From [Clostridium] aerotolerans DSM 5434 (lineage in GTDB: Bacteria; Bacillota; Clostridia; Lachnospirales; Lachnospiraceae), in assembly GCF_000687555.1 (NCBI RefSeq), contig NZ_JHWJ01000023.1, forward strand, positions 1 through 42,812: a DNA stretch of 42,812 bases, in the 5' to 3' direction. Shown in pieces: positions 1-8,531 of the stretch. The notes under the pieces are model-generated. The model saw only the letters and a list, made by a program, of their open reading frames with translations, had not been told where the DNA came from and did not search any database. Both the position numbers and the translations under genes were made by a program. The stretch's first letter is position 1. Each line of letters starts with the position of its first letter.

Positions 1-189
1 ATAGAGGGCTTTAACCGGCAGCTCCGAAAGGTCACTAAAAGTAAAACGGTATTCCCCACAGATGACAGCCTGCTAAAAATGCTGTATCTGGCAACTATGG
101 ATATCACAAAAAAATGGACGGGTCACCGACAGGATTGGGGTCAGATTCATTCCCAGTTGGAGATCTTCTTTGAAGAAAGGTTATCTTAA
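1..189 (+). CDS. IS256-family transposase, C-terminal part (cut by window edge)
   Basis: The frame is open from the first base and stops with TAA at 187-189, giving 62 residues. The C-terminal sequence contains IEGFNRQLRKVTK, then a K-x-FPTDDSLLKMLYL segment and a W-rich tail (KKWTGHRQDWGQI), which are typical of the C-terminus of mutator-type (IS256 family) transposases. These DDE enzymes catalyse cut-and-paste or copy-out movement of their own IS. The N-terminal DDE catalytic part lies outside the window, so I cannot tell whether the gene is intact. It is the only accepted gene on the plus strand, consistent with an insertion next to the minus-strand module that follows. Confidence 0.85.
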   Translation: MEGFNRQLRKVTKSKTVFPTDDSLLKMLYLATMDITKKWTGHRQDWGQIHSQLEIFFEERLS

Positions 190-246
190 AAATCAAAGAG
201 CGAGGTATTAAGACTGCCAAAGGGGAGTTTTACTTGACAACCCCAA
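190..246 (+). mobile_element. Right end of the IS256-family element (approximate)
   Basis: Non-coding tail between the transposase stop and the flanking DNA. A G-run followed by TTTTACTTGACAACCCC at about 227-244 looks like the terminal inverted repeat of this kind of IS. The matching left end is outside the window, so neither the exact boundary nor a target duplication can be established. Confidence 0.4.
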
Positions 247-261
247 AAACAGTTTTATAAT
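234..261 (+). promoter_or_regulatory. Near-consensus sigma-70/sigma-A promoter at the IS boundary
   Basis: TTGACA at 234-239 and TATAAT at 256-261 are both perfect consensus boxes, separated by 16 bases. The -35 box lies inside the inferred IS terminal sequence and the -10 box outside it, the arrangement known for hybrid outward promoters made by IS insertion. The expected start is near 268, directly at an inverted repeat (GGGCAAG at 270-276 with CTTGCCC at 294-300). Confidence 0.55.
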
Positions 262-550
262 ACAAGCATGGGCAAGAACCAATGAAAAATGGCCTTGCCC
301 ATAAATAACAATCAATATTTTATATCAGTTTTTGGAGTTTACACGGACTTTGAAACGGTCTCGTAAAATTTCAAAATGGTTATTCCACCAGCACTCATAA
401 ATACATGAGTCCTTCTGAATTTAACTGATGCCGTGCTAAACGCAGAACTGAATTAATCTTGTAAAAATTGCTCTTGTAAGGAGATTATAAACACACCCTC
501 TGTTAGTGCTTAATTTCACCACACAATATGATACCACTTATAACGAAGTT
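262..550 (+). other. Gene-free stretch, possible untranslated transcript
   Basis: About 290 bases with no convincing reading frame on either strand. If the promoter at 234-261 is active, this would be a plus-strand RNA beginning with a 7-bp hairpin (270-300) that includes a five-codon ORF, ATG at 268, and ending at the long hairpin at 551-584. No known RNA family is recognised. Confidence 0.3.
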
Positions 551-584
551 GAGCCGTTGCATCAAAACAAAGATGCAACGGCTC
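551..584. terminator. Perfect 13-bp stem-loop, likely bidirectional terminator
   Basis: GAGCCGTTGCATC at 551-563 pairs perfectly with GATGCAACGGCTC at 572-584 around an 8-base loop. It lies 9 bases past the stop of the minus-strand gene at 594-932, and at the end of the possible plus-strand transcript. Neither flank has a strong T-run, so termination efficiency is uncertain. Confidence 0.6.
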
Positions 585-593
585 CTGCTTTGC

Positions 594-932
594 CTATAGA
601 CCCAAAATGCTCCAGATATATAAAGGACATGTTAAAGTAAAAACAAGGCAAGCAAAAAGAATAGCAGGAGCAGCAAATTCAAACTGACCATGCTTACGAT
701 AATCAAAATATGCAGTCCCAAGTTTAGCAAAAAAACAGACTGCCAAAATTAAGTCAATAGCCGGAAATACAACCTTGTTAACAACAGTCTTTATTTGGCT
801 GGACGCATCATTCCATGTGCTCTCAACGGCTCCAGCAACATCACCGCTTCCAGCAGCGAGTGCAGTCATTCCAAACAGAAAAATCAACAACAATACTATA
901 TTAAGGATTATAAGGATACGTTTTAGCTTCAT
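594..932 (-). CDS. DUF3852-like small membrane protein
   Basis: A 112-residue protein with a hydrophobic signal or first membrane segment (about residues 5-27, ending near ALAAGSG) and two further hydrophobic stretches near 55-70 and 88-110. The core (GDVAGAVESTW, then VVNKVVFPAIDLILAVCFF, then YFDYRKHGQFEF) matches what I know as DUF3852, a family found in clostridial integrative conjugative elements. No enzymatic motif is present; the layout recalls VirB2/TrbC-like small membrane subunits, but that is inference. The start has a good AGAGGTG ribosome site. It is the last gene of the leftward module and is followed by a strong hairpin. Confidence 0.7.
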   Translation of the reverse strand: MKLKRILIILNIVLLLIFLFGMTALAAGSGDVAGAVESTWNDASSQIKTVVNKVVFPAIDLILAVCFFAKLGTAYFDYRKHGQFEFAAPAILFACLVFTLTCPLYIWSILGL

Positions 933-1002
933 TGAAATTGCACCTCTTTCTTTAATTTAAATTAGACCACTAAGTTAACAGTGCACTTTTTCCATCTGCC
1001 AA

Positions 1003-2697
1003 TCAGGGCATTACAGGAGCGATATGCCAATCGTCCCAAAGACTTCCATGAATGTACACCGAGTCAGTTAGATTCATGGATAGCATACCATCAGGGGTCC
1101 AGCAGTCAAAAAGCCATGTATACGGGGTATATCTGCCGTCTGGCATCCATATGGGAGTGAAATGCGTCCGTCGTTTATAAGTTGAAAATTTATTTTTCGG
1201 AAATTCAAATTTTGCATTATATCCAGACTGAGTCTGATCAAGCAACCTCCAATAGTTCTGGTAATTAAATTCTGGTAAATAAGTCAAAGCCGTCTGTGCA
1301 TTCGTCACAGCTGATGATTGATTGGTACTAACATGAGCAGCTGTAGCTTGATTGATTCCGTATCCACTTTTCAAATCTTTGTCTGAAGCAGTTGGGCCTT
1401 TTTCATCCGGAGTGATACTCATCGAGGCTGAAAGACTTGCACTATATGAATTCCAGTCAAATTCCCACCATCCCTCATCATCCCAATACCCATCATCATC
1501 GTCATCTCCGTCATGCCACACCCAATTTTCCTGCCACCATGGGTGCCAGATTCCCCATGACGCCGAGGTCTTCTGGGTATTATTTGGTATAGATGAGGTG
1601 GTGTATGAGTCGTTACGATCACCCGCCAGTGGATTCGGAGGGTCATTTCCTATCAGGTCTACAATCTTTGCGATAATTGTCCCTTTATTTACCACACCTC
1701 CTCCTGTCACAGATACACGTATAATCATGGTCTGGGGAGTAGACGGTGTCGTCCACCTTACCCAAACCAACTGACTATCCCCCTCCGGATAATACACACC
1801 ACTTACTGTATAAGTCTGACTCCCAATGTTAAATTTAACTTTTACAGGATTATCCGGATCAGCCTGCCCACCGCTAACAGTTACTGAGGTAATGACCTCT
1901 GTGTTGATTCTATATTCGTAATCATAGTCCTCAGCTTCTGGCGGTATATCTGCCACTTTAAATCGAACAATCCCCAAACCCAAGGCTATTTTTATTTCCT
2001 GATTAGTTCGAATACCTGTTTTTGGTCCACTCCATGCTGGATACCCCAAATCTTCCGCCTCCAAAAACATGGAAAGAGGTAAGTTTTGAAAAGCAGACGT
2101 TGGAAGCACAGCACGTACCGCTCCGCTTGTTAATTCATCATACATGGCTGCTTCTGTTGCCGTCATCGCCATATATAATCCCTGGAATTTAACATATATA
2201 ATTGGTTCCAGCAACAGCTTATACCTTCCACCAATCAATACTTCAAAATCCATTCCTGTCTGATTTGCGATGCTTCGTATGACCTGCTCATCTGTGAAAT
2301 AACTTTTTATCGCCTCAATGCTGGCTGCTCCAAGACTTTGGGAACTGATAATCTTCGGAAGTGACTGATCCGGTTTCTTACAAACATATACTCCTGTATT
2401 CAAACTAAGCGCCGATCCACCCGAATAAGAAAGCTTACAAACCTTTCCAAACGAATAAGAAATATTGCTTAATCTCTTATTTGTCAGGTCAATGGGTGTA
2501 GTGATCGGTGTGCGACTTACTGTCTCCACAACCGTTACCCGAACCCCTTCCATTCCCGGAGTCCAACTGTTTTGTGAGGTTCCCTGTCCCATGCTTCCTC
2601 CACCATTGTCAATATTTCCATCGCCGATTGCATAGACTGTTACTGGAGATAAGGTCACCATAAGAATCATAAGAATCAGATGAAAAATACCTCTCAT
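1003..2697 (-). CDS. Secreted protein with Trp/Asp-rich segment, unknown function
   Basis: The frame is open upstream to 2841, but I place the start at 2697 because GGAAGGGAG lies just in front of that ATG and the protein then begins with a classical signal peptide (MRGIFHLILMILMVTLSP, cleavage near VYA). The mature part, about 540 residues, has a Gly/Asn-rich beginning, a probable beta-rich middle and a very unusual segment with WHPWWQENWVWHDGDDDDD at about residues 385-410. No LPXTG motif or terminal membrane anchor is present. It lies inside the Tad-like operon next to pilin-like proteins, so a surface, minor pilus or adhesion role is plausible but unproven. A terminator-like hairpin lies just in front of its ribosome site. 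Confidence 0.75.
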   Translation of the reverse strand: MRGIFHLILMILMVTLSPVTVYAIGDGNIDNGGGSMGQGTSQNSWTPGMEGVRVTVVETVSRTPITTPIDLTNKRLSNISYSFGKVCKLSYSGGSALSLNTGVYVCKKPDQSLPKIISSQSLGAASIEAIKSYFTDEQVIRSIANQTGMDFEVLIGGRYKLLLEPIIYVKFQGLYMAMTATEAAMYDELTSGAVRAVLPTSAFQNLPLSMFLEAEDLGYPAWSGPKTGIRTNQEIKIALGLGIVRFKVADIPPEAEDYDYEYRINTEVITSVTVSGGQADPDNPVKVKFNIGSQTYTVSGVYYPEGDSQLVWVRWTTPSTPQTMIIRVSVTGGGVVNKGTIIAKIVDLIGNDPPNPLAGDRNDSYTTSSIPNNTQKTSASWGIWHPWWQENWVWHDGDDDDDGYWDDEGWWEFDWNSYSASLSASMSITPDEKGPTASDKDLKSGYGINQATAAHVSTNQSSAVTNAQTALTYLPEFNYQNYWRLLDQTQSGYNAKFEFPKNKFSTYKRRTHFTPIWMPDGRYTPYTWLFDCWTPDGMLSMNLTDSVYIHGSLWDDWHIAPVMP

Positions 2698-2712
2698 ACT
2701 GCTCCCTTCCAC

Positions 2713-2746
2713 AAAAAAAGCACCACCCCTAAATTTGAGGCGATGC
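2713..2746 (-). terminator. Terminator-like hairpin directly before a ribosome site (possible attenuator)
   Basis: On the minus strand GCATCGCC pairs with GGTGGTGC (8 bp, two G-U pairs) and is followed by seven T residues (2719-2713). It sits between the stop at 2768 and the ribosome site of the gene starting at 2697, so it would limit transcription into that secreted-protein gene. Confidence 0.6.
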
Positions 2747-2767
2747 ATTTTCTGATAATTGTTACTT

Positions 2768-3346
2768 TTAATCCATTGAACCAATTTTATTTCCATTTTC
2801 GTACATATCCTCAATAGTCTCTTGAGATACGCCTCCGCCATTGTCTTCTACCCAACCAAAACCTGGAACATAAATTTCCCCTTCATGATTATTTTCTGAT
2901 GGTGATTGCGTAGGTGCAGTCGTTGATTGAACCTTATTCTCTTCCGCCTGCACCGCGGTAGTTACTTTTTCTCCGCTTGGTGTTTTAGTCGGATCTTTTT
3001 TTGCTTCTTCTATAGGTTCAGCGGGTTTTGTTACCTCTGGCTGAATACTTTGCTCGGTACCACTTGAATCTCCGGTATCCATATTCTGTATACCCGCTTC
3101 TGTGGAAGCAATCGGCTGAACGCTTACTTCTTGCGTAGTAACCGGAGTTGTCGTTTCCTCTCCCGTGACTCTCAGTGTTGAAATGGTCGGAGAATCTGTA
3201 GTTGTTTTCAACGCAGCGGTAGTTGCCTCTGCTTCAACAAGTGTCTCCGTCTTAAATCGGGAAACAATTGCAATTACCAGGATGATACACATAAAACTGA
3301 TTCCTGTGACAATACCCCATTTCTTTTTCCTGTCAGATAGTTTCAT
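2768..3346 (-). CDS. DUF6550-like single-pass membrane protein with Thr/Pro-rich ectodomain
   Basis: A 192-residue protein with a short basic cytoplasmic N-terminus (DRKKKW), one membrane segment at about 11-28 (IVTGISFMCIILVIAIV), and a long low-complexity extracellular region rich in T, E, P and S. The C-terminus carries GEIYVPGFGWVEDNGGG and a DMYENGNKIGSMD-type tail that I associate with the DUF6550 group of clostridial mobile elements. The ATG has a GGGGGAG ribosome site. Position within the Tad-like operon suggests an envelope role, perhaps a stalk or assembly factor; no catalytic residues are visible. Confidence 0.65.
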   Translation of the reverse strand: MKLSDRKKKWGIVTGISFMCIILVIAIVSRFKTETLVEAEATTAALKTTTDSPTISTLRVTGEETTTPVTTQEVSVQPIASTEAGIQNMDTGDSSGTEQSIQPEVTKPAEPIEEAKKDPTKTPSGEKVTTAVQAEENKVQSTTAPTQSPSENNHEGEIYVPGFGWVEDNGGGVSQETIEDMYENGNKIGSMD

Positions 3347-3442
3347 TCAAATCTCCCCCTTTTTCAGTATAAGTTTCTCCTTTATTCAGTAACACACATT
3401 ACCACAGATACTTTCGCAAGTCTATGGTACATATGTGAGAAC

Positions 3443-3994
3443 TTAAAATAAAGGCATATATTTAGCCATAACCTTCAGATTTACTGTCATAGGCGGGAGG
3501 AAGTTTCCTCCAAAAGATACCGGAACTTCCAACCGGATTGTCGTATCAACCAAAAGGCCATTGGAATTGTCAGGAATTGCAGGAGCAAACGGCATGTTAT
3601 CTAAACTGACAGATAGAGCTGACAATCGGAACTCGGCTGTGCTCCCGGCATATTTCACATGATATCCTTTTTCCTGTCTTAATCCAAGCACTTGATCCAA
3701 ACGACTGTAAATATCACCATAATCCAAACTTTCCTCAAAATCACCCGCAAACGGCTGATATGCTCCCGAGTAGCCTTCCCTTACACCGTGATATACGTCA
3801 TCATAGCTGTCATTTACAGTCGAAATCACAGCGGACTGTACTGCATCACGAACACCTTGTGCAACAATCATCAATCGGAGGCCCTCCAAAATAACACACA
3901 GAAGTAGTAAAAGGGCAAGTGCTGTTGCAACGGTAAGAGGAAAAGACGAACCTTTCTTACTTTTTAGTATATCACCGACTTTAACAGTTGTCAC
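3443..3994 (-). CDS. TadE/TadG-like pseudopilin
   Basis: The frame can begin with TTG at 4000, but GTG at 3994 is better: GAGGTG lies 8 bases upstream and the start overlaps the TGA of the preceding gene in a GTGA arrangement. The 183-residue product has a short polar N-terminus, KKGSSFPLTVATALALL with one strong hydrophobic segment (about residues 19-45), then a soluble domain of about 135 residues. This is the layout of TadE/TadG-type pseudopilins, which join or prime Flp-type pili. The neighbours upstream (TadC, TadB, TadA) support this. Translational coupling to the DUF4320-like gene suggests the two act as a pair. Confidence 0.65.
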   Translation of the reverse strand: MTTVKVGDILKSKKGSSFPLTVATALALLLLLCVILEGLRLMIVAQGVRDAVQSAVISTVNDSYDDVYHGVREGYSGAYQPFAGDFEESLDYGDIYSRLDQVLGLRQEKGYHVKYAGSTAEFRLSALSVSLDNMPFAPAIPDNSNGLLVDTTIRLEVPVSFGGNFLPPMTVNLKVMAKYMPLF

Positions 3995-4509
3995 TTCCAA
4001 TACACCTCACTTTTACCAGATGACTTAGCTGCCAGAGTAATAGGGAAACTGCCGAAACCTCCGAAAATCCCGATATCTGTCTGCATGGTTAAAGTTACCG
4101 TAAACTCTTCATTCAGCTGGATTTTTCCAGTCTGGGACCATGAGATATCCGGTTTAAGACCTGTCTGTTCCGTTAATATCTGTGCTCTACGGGTGGTTTC
4201 CGCCCCAACACCTCCTGCTACTTCTGCTTCACGGCAAAGCTCACTTGCATAGATGTCCAGCTTATTTTTGGAGATAAATACTGGCAGAACACTGACCCCT
4301 ACGGCAATTACCAGCATAACACACAGAACCAGTACCGCCACATCCACATATCCCTCCCCACACTGAGAACGCAGGAGTTTTAGTATAAATGTGCAACCTC
4401 GTCTAAGTTTTAAAACATAGCGTCCTCCATCTCTCCCACTCTCTGAACGTGATACGCCAAAGCACATGCTTCCACCATCCTCTTTCTGTCTCTTTTCATC
4501 TTTAACCAT
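3991..4509 (-). CDS. DUF4320-like pilin-related membrane protein
   Basis: A 172-residue protein with a perfect AGGAGG ribosome site 5 bases before the ATG. After a basic, Gly/Arg-rich N-terminus of about 48 residues comes CGEGYVDVAVLVLCVMLV, a prepilin-like junction of a GEG(Y/F)VD motif and a hydrophobic helix. The remaining ~100 residues form a small ectodomain. DUF4320 proteins are common in clostridial mobile elements beside Tad-like genes. The GEGxVD motif is shared with the small pilin-like protein at 9836-10126, suggesting both are handled by the same peptidase (9421-9846). Confidence 0.65.
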   Translation of the reverse strand: MVKDEKRQKEDGGSMCFGVSRSESGRDGGRYVLKLRRGCTFILKLLRSQCGEGYVDVAVLVLCVMLVIAVGVSVLPVFISKNKLDIYASELCREAEVAGGVGAETTRRAQILTEQTGLKPDISWSQTGKIQLNEEFTVTLTMQTDIGIFGGFGSFPITLAAKSSGKSEVYWK

Positions 4510-4518
4510 AAATTCCTC

Positions 4519-5391
4519 CTAAAACATGCTGCCTAAAGAATCCATAATCTGTATTGCAATGATGACCAGATAGGTTAGCAGAAAGCACATCAACATCACA
4601 AAGGAATACACACGGATCTTCGGAGGGACTTTTTGTGCCTGACCTTTTAAACGCTGAAGTTCCAGCGCCTTGAAGTCATGAGCCAGCATTTGAAAATATA
4701 CAGCACTATCGTCTCCTCTTAGGACGCCAATGAGTCCTCTGACTACATCGGATAACATGGGGGAATTAAATCTTGCCTCAAATCGAGTAAGTGCTGCCTC
4801 ATAGCTGGAGGAACGCATATCGGCCGTCAATATATCCAGCTCCTGAGCAAAAGCAGAGCTGGCGTTCTTCTTGTATGTTTCCAACATCGCCAGTACATCA
4901 CGACTGGCTTTTAAGGTCTGCTCTATGGTTGCCACGAACCGCGGCAGTTCTCCTTCAATCTGATCCCTTTTTACCTTCAGCTGTTCGTCCGCCTTTCGGA
5001 TCTCTTTGAAATATGACAGTACCGCAAGGAACACCACAATAGGAGTAAGTAACGGATGCAGAATCAGACATGGAATAATTCCGGACAGAATAGCTCCGGA
5101 CTTTGTGATGGCATATGCCTCATATACTTCCGGGGTCATAGAATAACCTGCCGCTTTTAGAACATGGCTCATACGACTGTTCTTATATTCGTCCAATCGA
5201 ATGTATTTCGACACCTTTACTGCACCGGACATCAACCAGGCTTCCACGGTTCCAGAAGCTCTTTTACTGCTGCTTCCCGCTCCCCGCATAGCTTTTGACG
5301 TACTCAAAGTGGGGATCTTCAAAACATCTGCCAAAAGAAAGAACAGTCCTGCCGCAAGTAAAAATCCTACCAAAAATAGTTGTCCCATCAT
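4519..5391 (-). CDS. tadC: TadC-like platform protein (type II secretion F domain)
   Basis: A 290-residue membrane protein with an N-terminal membrane segment, a central hydrophobic pair (about 105-128), a cytoplasmic helical domain (FVATIEQTLKASRDVLAML, then ELDILTADMRSSSYEAAL, near 150-215) and a C-terminal membrane segment. This is the T2SSF arrangement of the inner-membrane platform on which the TadA ATPase acts to assemble Flp pili. It follows the TadB-like gene by 4 bases and has a strong AGGAGGTGA ribosome site. Naming as TadC rather than TadB rests on order and size. Confidence 0.8.
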   Translation of the reverse strand: MMGQLFLVGFLLAAGLFFLLADVLKIPTLSTSKAMRGAGSSSKRASGTVEAWLMSGAVKVSKYIRLDEYKNSRMSHVLKAAGYSMTPEVYEAYAITKSGAILSGIIPCLILHPLLTPIVVFLAVLSYFKEIRKADEQLKVKRDQIEGELPRFVATIEQTLKASRDVLAMLETYKKNASSAFAQELDILTADMRSSSYEAALTRFEARFNSPMLSDVVRGLIGVLRGDDSAVYFQMLAHDFKALELQRLKGQAQKVPPKIRVYSFVMLMCFLLTYLVIIAIQIMDSLGSMF

Positions 5392-5395
5392 CTCA

Positions 5396-6325
5396 TCACC
5401 TCCTGTACTCTACGGGCTTTGTAAGCTTAATCACAAAGGCTGTTGAAATAAAGATTGCTGCTGCACATACCGCCAAAACAATCTGTCCAACTGCCGTATG
5501 TGTCAAAGTATAGTACCAGTCTCTGTTTAGCAGGTACATAATGGGAATATTGCCGACTACAAGGAGTGCCATCATTATAAATTCTTTTCTTGGTTCGAAC
5601 ACCATATACTCCAGCTCCGCGTTAACGATACGCATATCGGACAGCTTGCTTACGATAGGAGTCAGAGTCGTTTTTAAGCTCCGGTCATATTGACAGGCTG
5701 CGATAGCATCACACCACTCATGGAATACTTCATTTTCAATTTGTGAGTTCATGCCATGAAGTGCCTCTACAATATCCGGATTAACCAGTTTTACCTTTGT
5801 CAAAAATCCGGCGAACACACTTTTTACAGGAGGATTTAAGTAAGAGACGCTTTCTTCTACCGCAGTAACGATATCTTCATTCCGAAAGTATGCTGAGGTA
5901 ATAATAGATAAAGCAGTTTCTAACTCATCCGCAATGTTTTTTTTGTAATGGCTGGCGGTCAGCCTTATATACCAGAATGGCAGAAACATCATACCGACAG
6001 CCAGAACTGGAACAAGAAATAAATTATTCATAAGTATAGCAAGGCTGACACCGGTGGCGAAGCCTAACAGTGAGGCGGCACAGACAAGAGAAAACCATCC
6101 GCTCCGTTCTGTAATCTTTAGAATTTCCTGTATCTCTGTAATCTCCCGCCGGAAAAGAGACATCTTTTTCCGCTTGGCTGCCTCGTTGATTTCGGAACGA
6201 ATACTCTTATTCTTTCTTGTCAAAAATCCAAACAGGCTATCTGTAAATTCCATGGGAGTTAAGCCTAATAAAAGGAAAAAGCCGGCTATTAACCCAATAC
6301 AGGAGGCTAAAAGAATTGTGGTCAT
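5396..6325 (-). CDS. tadB: TadB-like platform protein (type II secretion F domain)
   Basis: A 309-residue membrane protein with a membrane segment at residues 3-24, another pair near 78-118, a cytoplasmic F-domain (DELETALSIITSAYFRNEDIV at about 145-165) and two C-terminal segments. In Tad systems TadB and TadC form the inner-membrane platform. The start ATG overlaps the stop of the TadA-like gene by 4 bases (ATGA), and GGGAGGTGA lies just ahead, so the two are translationally coupled, as expected for an ATPase and its platform. Confidence 0.8.
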   Translation of the reverse strand: MTTILLASCIGLIAGFFLLLGLTPMEFTDSLFGFLTRKNKSIRSEINEAAKRKKMSLFRREITEIQEILKITERSGWFSLVCAASLLGFATGVSLAILMNNLFLVPVLAVGMMFLPFWYIRLTASHYKKNIADELETALSIITSAYFRNEDIVTAVEESVSYLNPPVKSVFAGFLTKVKLVNPDIVEALHGMNSQIENEVFHEWCDAIAACQYDRSLKTTLTPIVSKLSDMRIVNAELEYMVFEPRKEFIMMALLVVGNIPIMYLLNRDWYYTLTHTAVGQIVLAVCAAAIFISTAFVIKLTKPVEYRR

Positions 6326-7722
6326 GCTATGTCACCTCCCAGCCCAAAAATCCGTTTTAAGGTATCCTGTGGCATCCCATTTTCAAGAAAGCGTTTCTGC
6401 AGACTTTGAGAGATGCCTTGTATTGCCTGATGGTTTCCACTTATAATAACGTTTCCGTCCTCTACACGATTTTCCGTAATTTGAAACTGAAACAGGCTCC
6501 GATAGTTTCTTGTGCCATCAGGTAGGATTTCACACTCCATAATTTCCATCATACGCCTTTTTTTATTTTCAAGCTGTTTTGCGAATACCACGATTGGAAA
6601 GGCTTCTGTGACCAGATCCATGAGGGTGTTATCTGCCATATCGTATTTCCGCTTACAAAGGGTAACCATACGGCGCCAGGTGGCTTCACAGGAATTTGAA
6701 TGAATGGTGGTCAGCACCGTATGCCCGGTCCTGGCAGATTCCTGTGCGGCATAGGCTTCCGGCCCACGCATCTCACCCACACAGATAATTTCAGGATTAA
6801 AGCGCAGAGCCATATCCAGAAGAATATCCTGATCAATGTTCTGTTTTTCATTTTCACTGAACCGGGTCAGGGTATGGATTACACTGTTAGTAACTTTGCC
6901 GTCCTTTTTACGGATCAGTGCCAGTTCACGGGAACCGTTTTCAATGGTAAAAATACGTTTATTGTCTGGGATTGTGGTAAGCAGCCAACCGGCCAGTGTA
7001 GTTTTACCGGAACTGGTAGCACCAGCAACGCATACGGAAATACCATACCGCAGACATTCCGTAAGAAAATCCAGCATAGGTTCCGTGGCTGTGCCACCCT
7101 TGATAAAATCAGCTTTTTGCATACTCTGAGGATTTACAATACGAATGGAAGCAGCTACGCCTACCTCCTCATCTACCACCGGGGATTTTAAAGCCGCAAT
7201 TCGAATGTTTTTACTTAAATGTCCCAAGATGGCGGGGCTTGCATTATCTAAAACCATACCGGAAACATGAAGCATGCGTCGTACCACATTGACCGCGTGT
7301 GCCGGACTTTCAAACTGTTCATCTAGTTTTTTGGTCACTCCGCTGCTATACTGCACCTCGATATCATTCCAGGCATTAACATCGATTTCCTCAATTCCTG
7401 CACCAAAAACGTATTTAGTCAGGAAAGAAAACTCTGCCATCTCAGTGTAAAGGGCATCAACCAGCTGGGATTGTGACATTTCGGCAACTGCCAGGCGGTA
7501 ATCCTGAATATATTTGCTGATATAGCGCTTCACCTGGGACTTGACTTCTTCGCTATCTCCGTCGGTGATTAACGTTGCATACTTGCTGGAAATATAGGAC
7601 TGCACCTCTTTGAGCACCTGACGAAACTCTCTGATCGACCCTTCCGCAGAAAAAAACAGTTCCTGATTACCGTCTGTGCTTTGATTCAACAGGATGTCCG
7701 TTTGTACGGGTTCTTTTCTCAT
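6322..7722 (-). CDS. tadA: TadA/CpaF-type pilus assembly ATPase
   Basis: A 466-residue cytoplasmic ATPase of the type II/IV secretion family. The Walker A loop GATSSGKT is at residues 234-241, an Asp/His box follows (IFTIENGSREL, 257-267), Walker B is EIICVGEMRG (311-320), and the His box RTGHTVLTTIHSNS is at 331-344, all in the expected order. It powers pilin polymerisation through the TadB/TadC platform. The N-terminal ~200 residues correspond to the CpaF N-domain. The gene overlaps both neighbours by 4 bases, so the ATPase, TadZ-like and TadB genes form one translationally coupled block. Confidence 0.92.
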   Translation of the reverse strand: MRKEPVQTDILLNQSTDGNQELFFSAEGSIREFRQVLKEVQSYISSKYATLITDGDSEEVKSQVKRYISKYIQDYRLAVAEMSQSQLVDALYTEMAEFSFLTKYVFGAGIEEIDVNAWNDIEVQYSSGVTKKLDEQFESPAHAVNVVRRMLHVSGMVLDNASPAILGHLSKNIRIAALKSPVVDEEVGVAASIRIVNPQSMQKADFIKGGTATEPMLDFLTECLRYGISVCVAGATSSGKTTLAGWLLTTIPDNKRIFTIENGSRELALIRKKDGKVTNSVIHTLTRFSENEKQNIDQDILLDMALRFNPEIICVGEMRGPEAYAAQESARTGHTVLTTIHSNSCEATWRRMVTLCKRKYDMADNTLMDLVTEAFPIVVFAKQLENKKRRMMEIMECEILPDGTRNYRSLFQFQITENRVEDGNVIISGNHQAIQGISQSLQKRFLENGMPQDTLKRIFGLGGDIA

Positions 7723-8531
7723 ACACCGAACACCTCCTTTGCGATTTCTGCTATCTCCTTCCGAAAGCCCCGGCTGTCCTTAAGCGAAAGATCTCCCAAG
7801 AGATTCCCATCTAATCCCAGCTTCTCAAGTTCATCAGAATGCGGAAGTTTAAAGGTTACATTGCCAAGCACCTGCTCAATATGTTCGCTTGCCTGATTTG
7901 ATTTTACATTAGATGCAACCTTATATTGTTTATCCGCATCCCATTTCTGATCCTTAAGAAGTGGGAGCTGGCTGGACAGATAACTGATGGATTTTAAATC
8001 GCAGCTTACCAGCCGTAAAACTGAATCGGCTTCCAGAAGAGAAACTGCTGAAAGAACATCATTGGCAATGTAACTGCTGCAATCGATGATAATATAAGGA
8101 GCAATATCCCGAAGACGGTCAATTAATTCCGTCGCCAACTCCGTGGTATAGGGTGGGTAAGTATACATATTTTCCCCCTTCTTCATTCCTATGATGGTCA
8201 AATACTCCATCTTTTTGAGGGTAATACAATTTTGACGGATAAGCTCATCTGTAATATGAGTTGCTGCCAAAATACTTCCGAGGGAACGCTCACATTCCAG
8301 ATCTGTCGGCGCACATATGCATGGTAGCATCGGTGCCGTCATGTCACATAAAAGCAACAACGCATTGCGTTTATGAGCAGCCAGATATTTGGCAAGCCGT
8401 ACACTGACTGTGGTCTTTCCACTGCCAGGGCTGCCCCACACCGCTAACACCTGAACATCTGTATTTAAGTTCTCCTGGGATGGCTTCAGCTGATTCCTGA
8501 AAAAAAGACTTCCTTTCATAAAATTAATCAT
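7719..8531 (-). CDS. TadZ/CpaE-like P-loop ATPase
   Basis: A 270-residue protein with a Walker A motif VWGSPGSGKTT near residue 31, followed by a strand ending NALLLLCDMTAPMLP and later PYIIIDCSSYIANDV, the layout of MinD/ParA-like SIMIBI ATPases. CpaE/TadZ proteins of this class place the Tad machine at its site in the cell. The usual deviant Walker A signature lysine is not obvious, so this is a divergent member. It overlaps the CpaB-like stop by 4 bases and the TadA-like start by 4 bases. Partner ATPase is almost certainly the downstream TadA-like protein. Confidence 0.75.
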   Translation of the reverse strand: MINFMKGSLFFRNQLKPSQENLNTDVQVLAVWGSPGSGKTTVSVRLAKYLAAHKRNALLLLCDMTAPMLPCICAPTDLECERSLGSILAATHITDELIRQNCITLKKMEYLTIIGMKKGENMYTYPPYTTELATELIDRLRDIAPYIIIDCSSYIANDVLSAVSLLEADSVLRLVSCDLKSISYLSSQLPLLKDQKWDADKQYKVASNVKSNQASEHIEQVLGNVTFKLPHSDELEKLGLDGNLLGDLSLKDSRGFRKEIAEIAKEVFGV

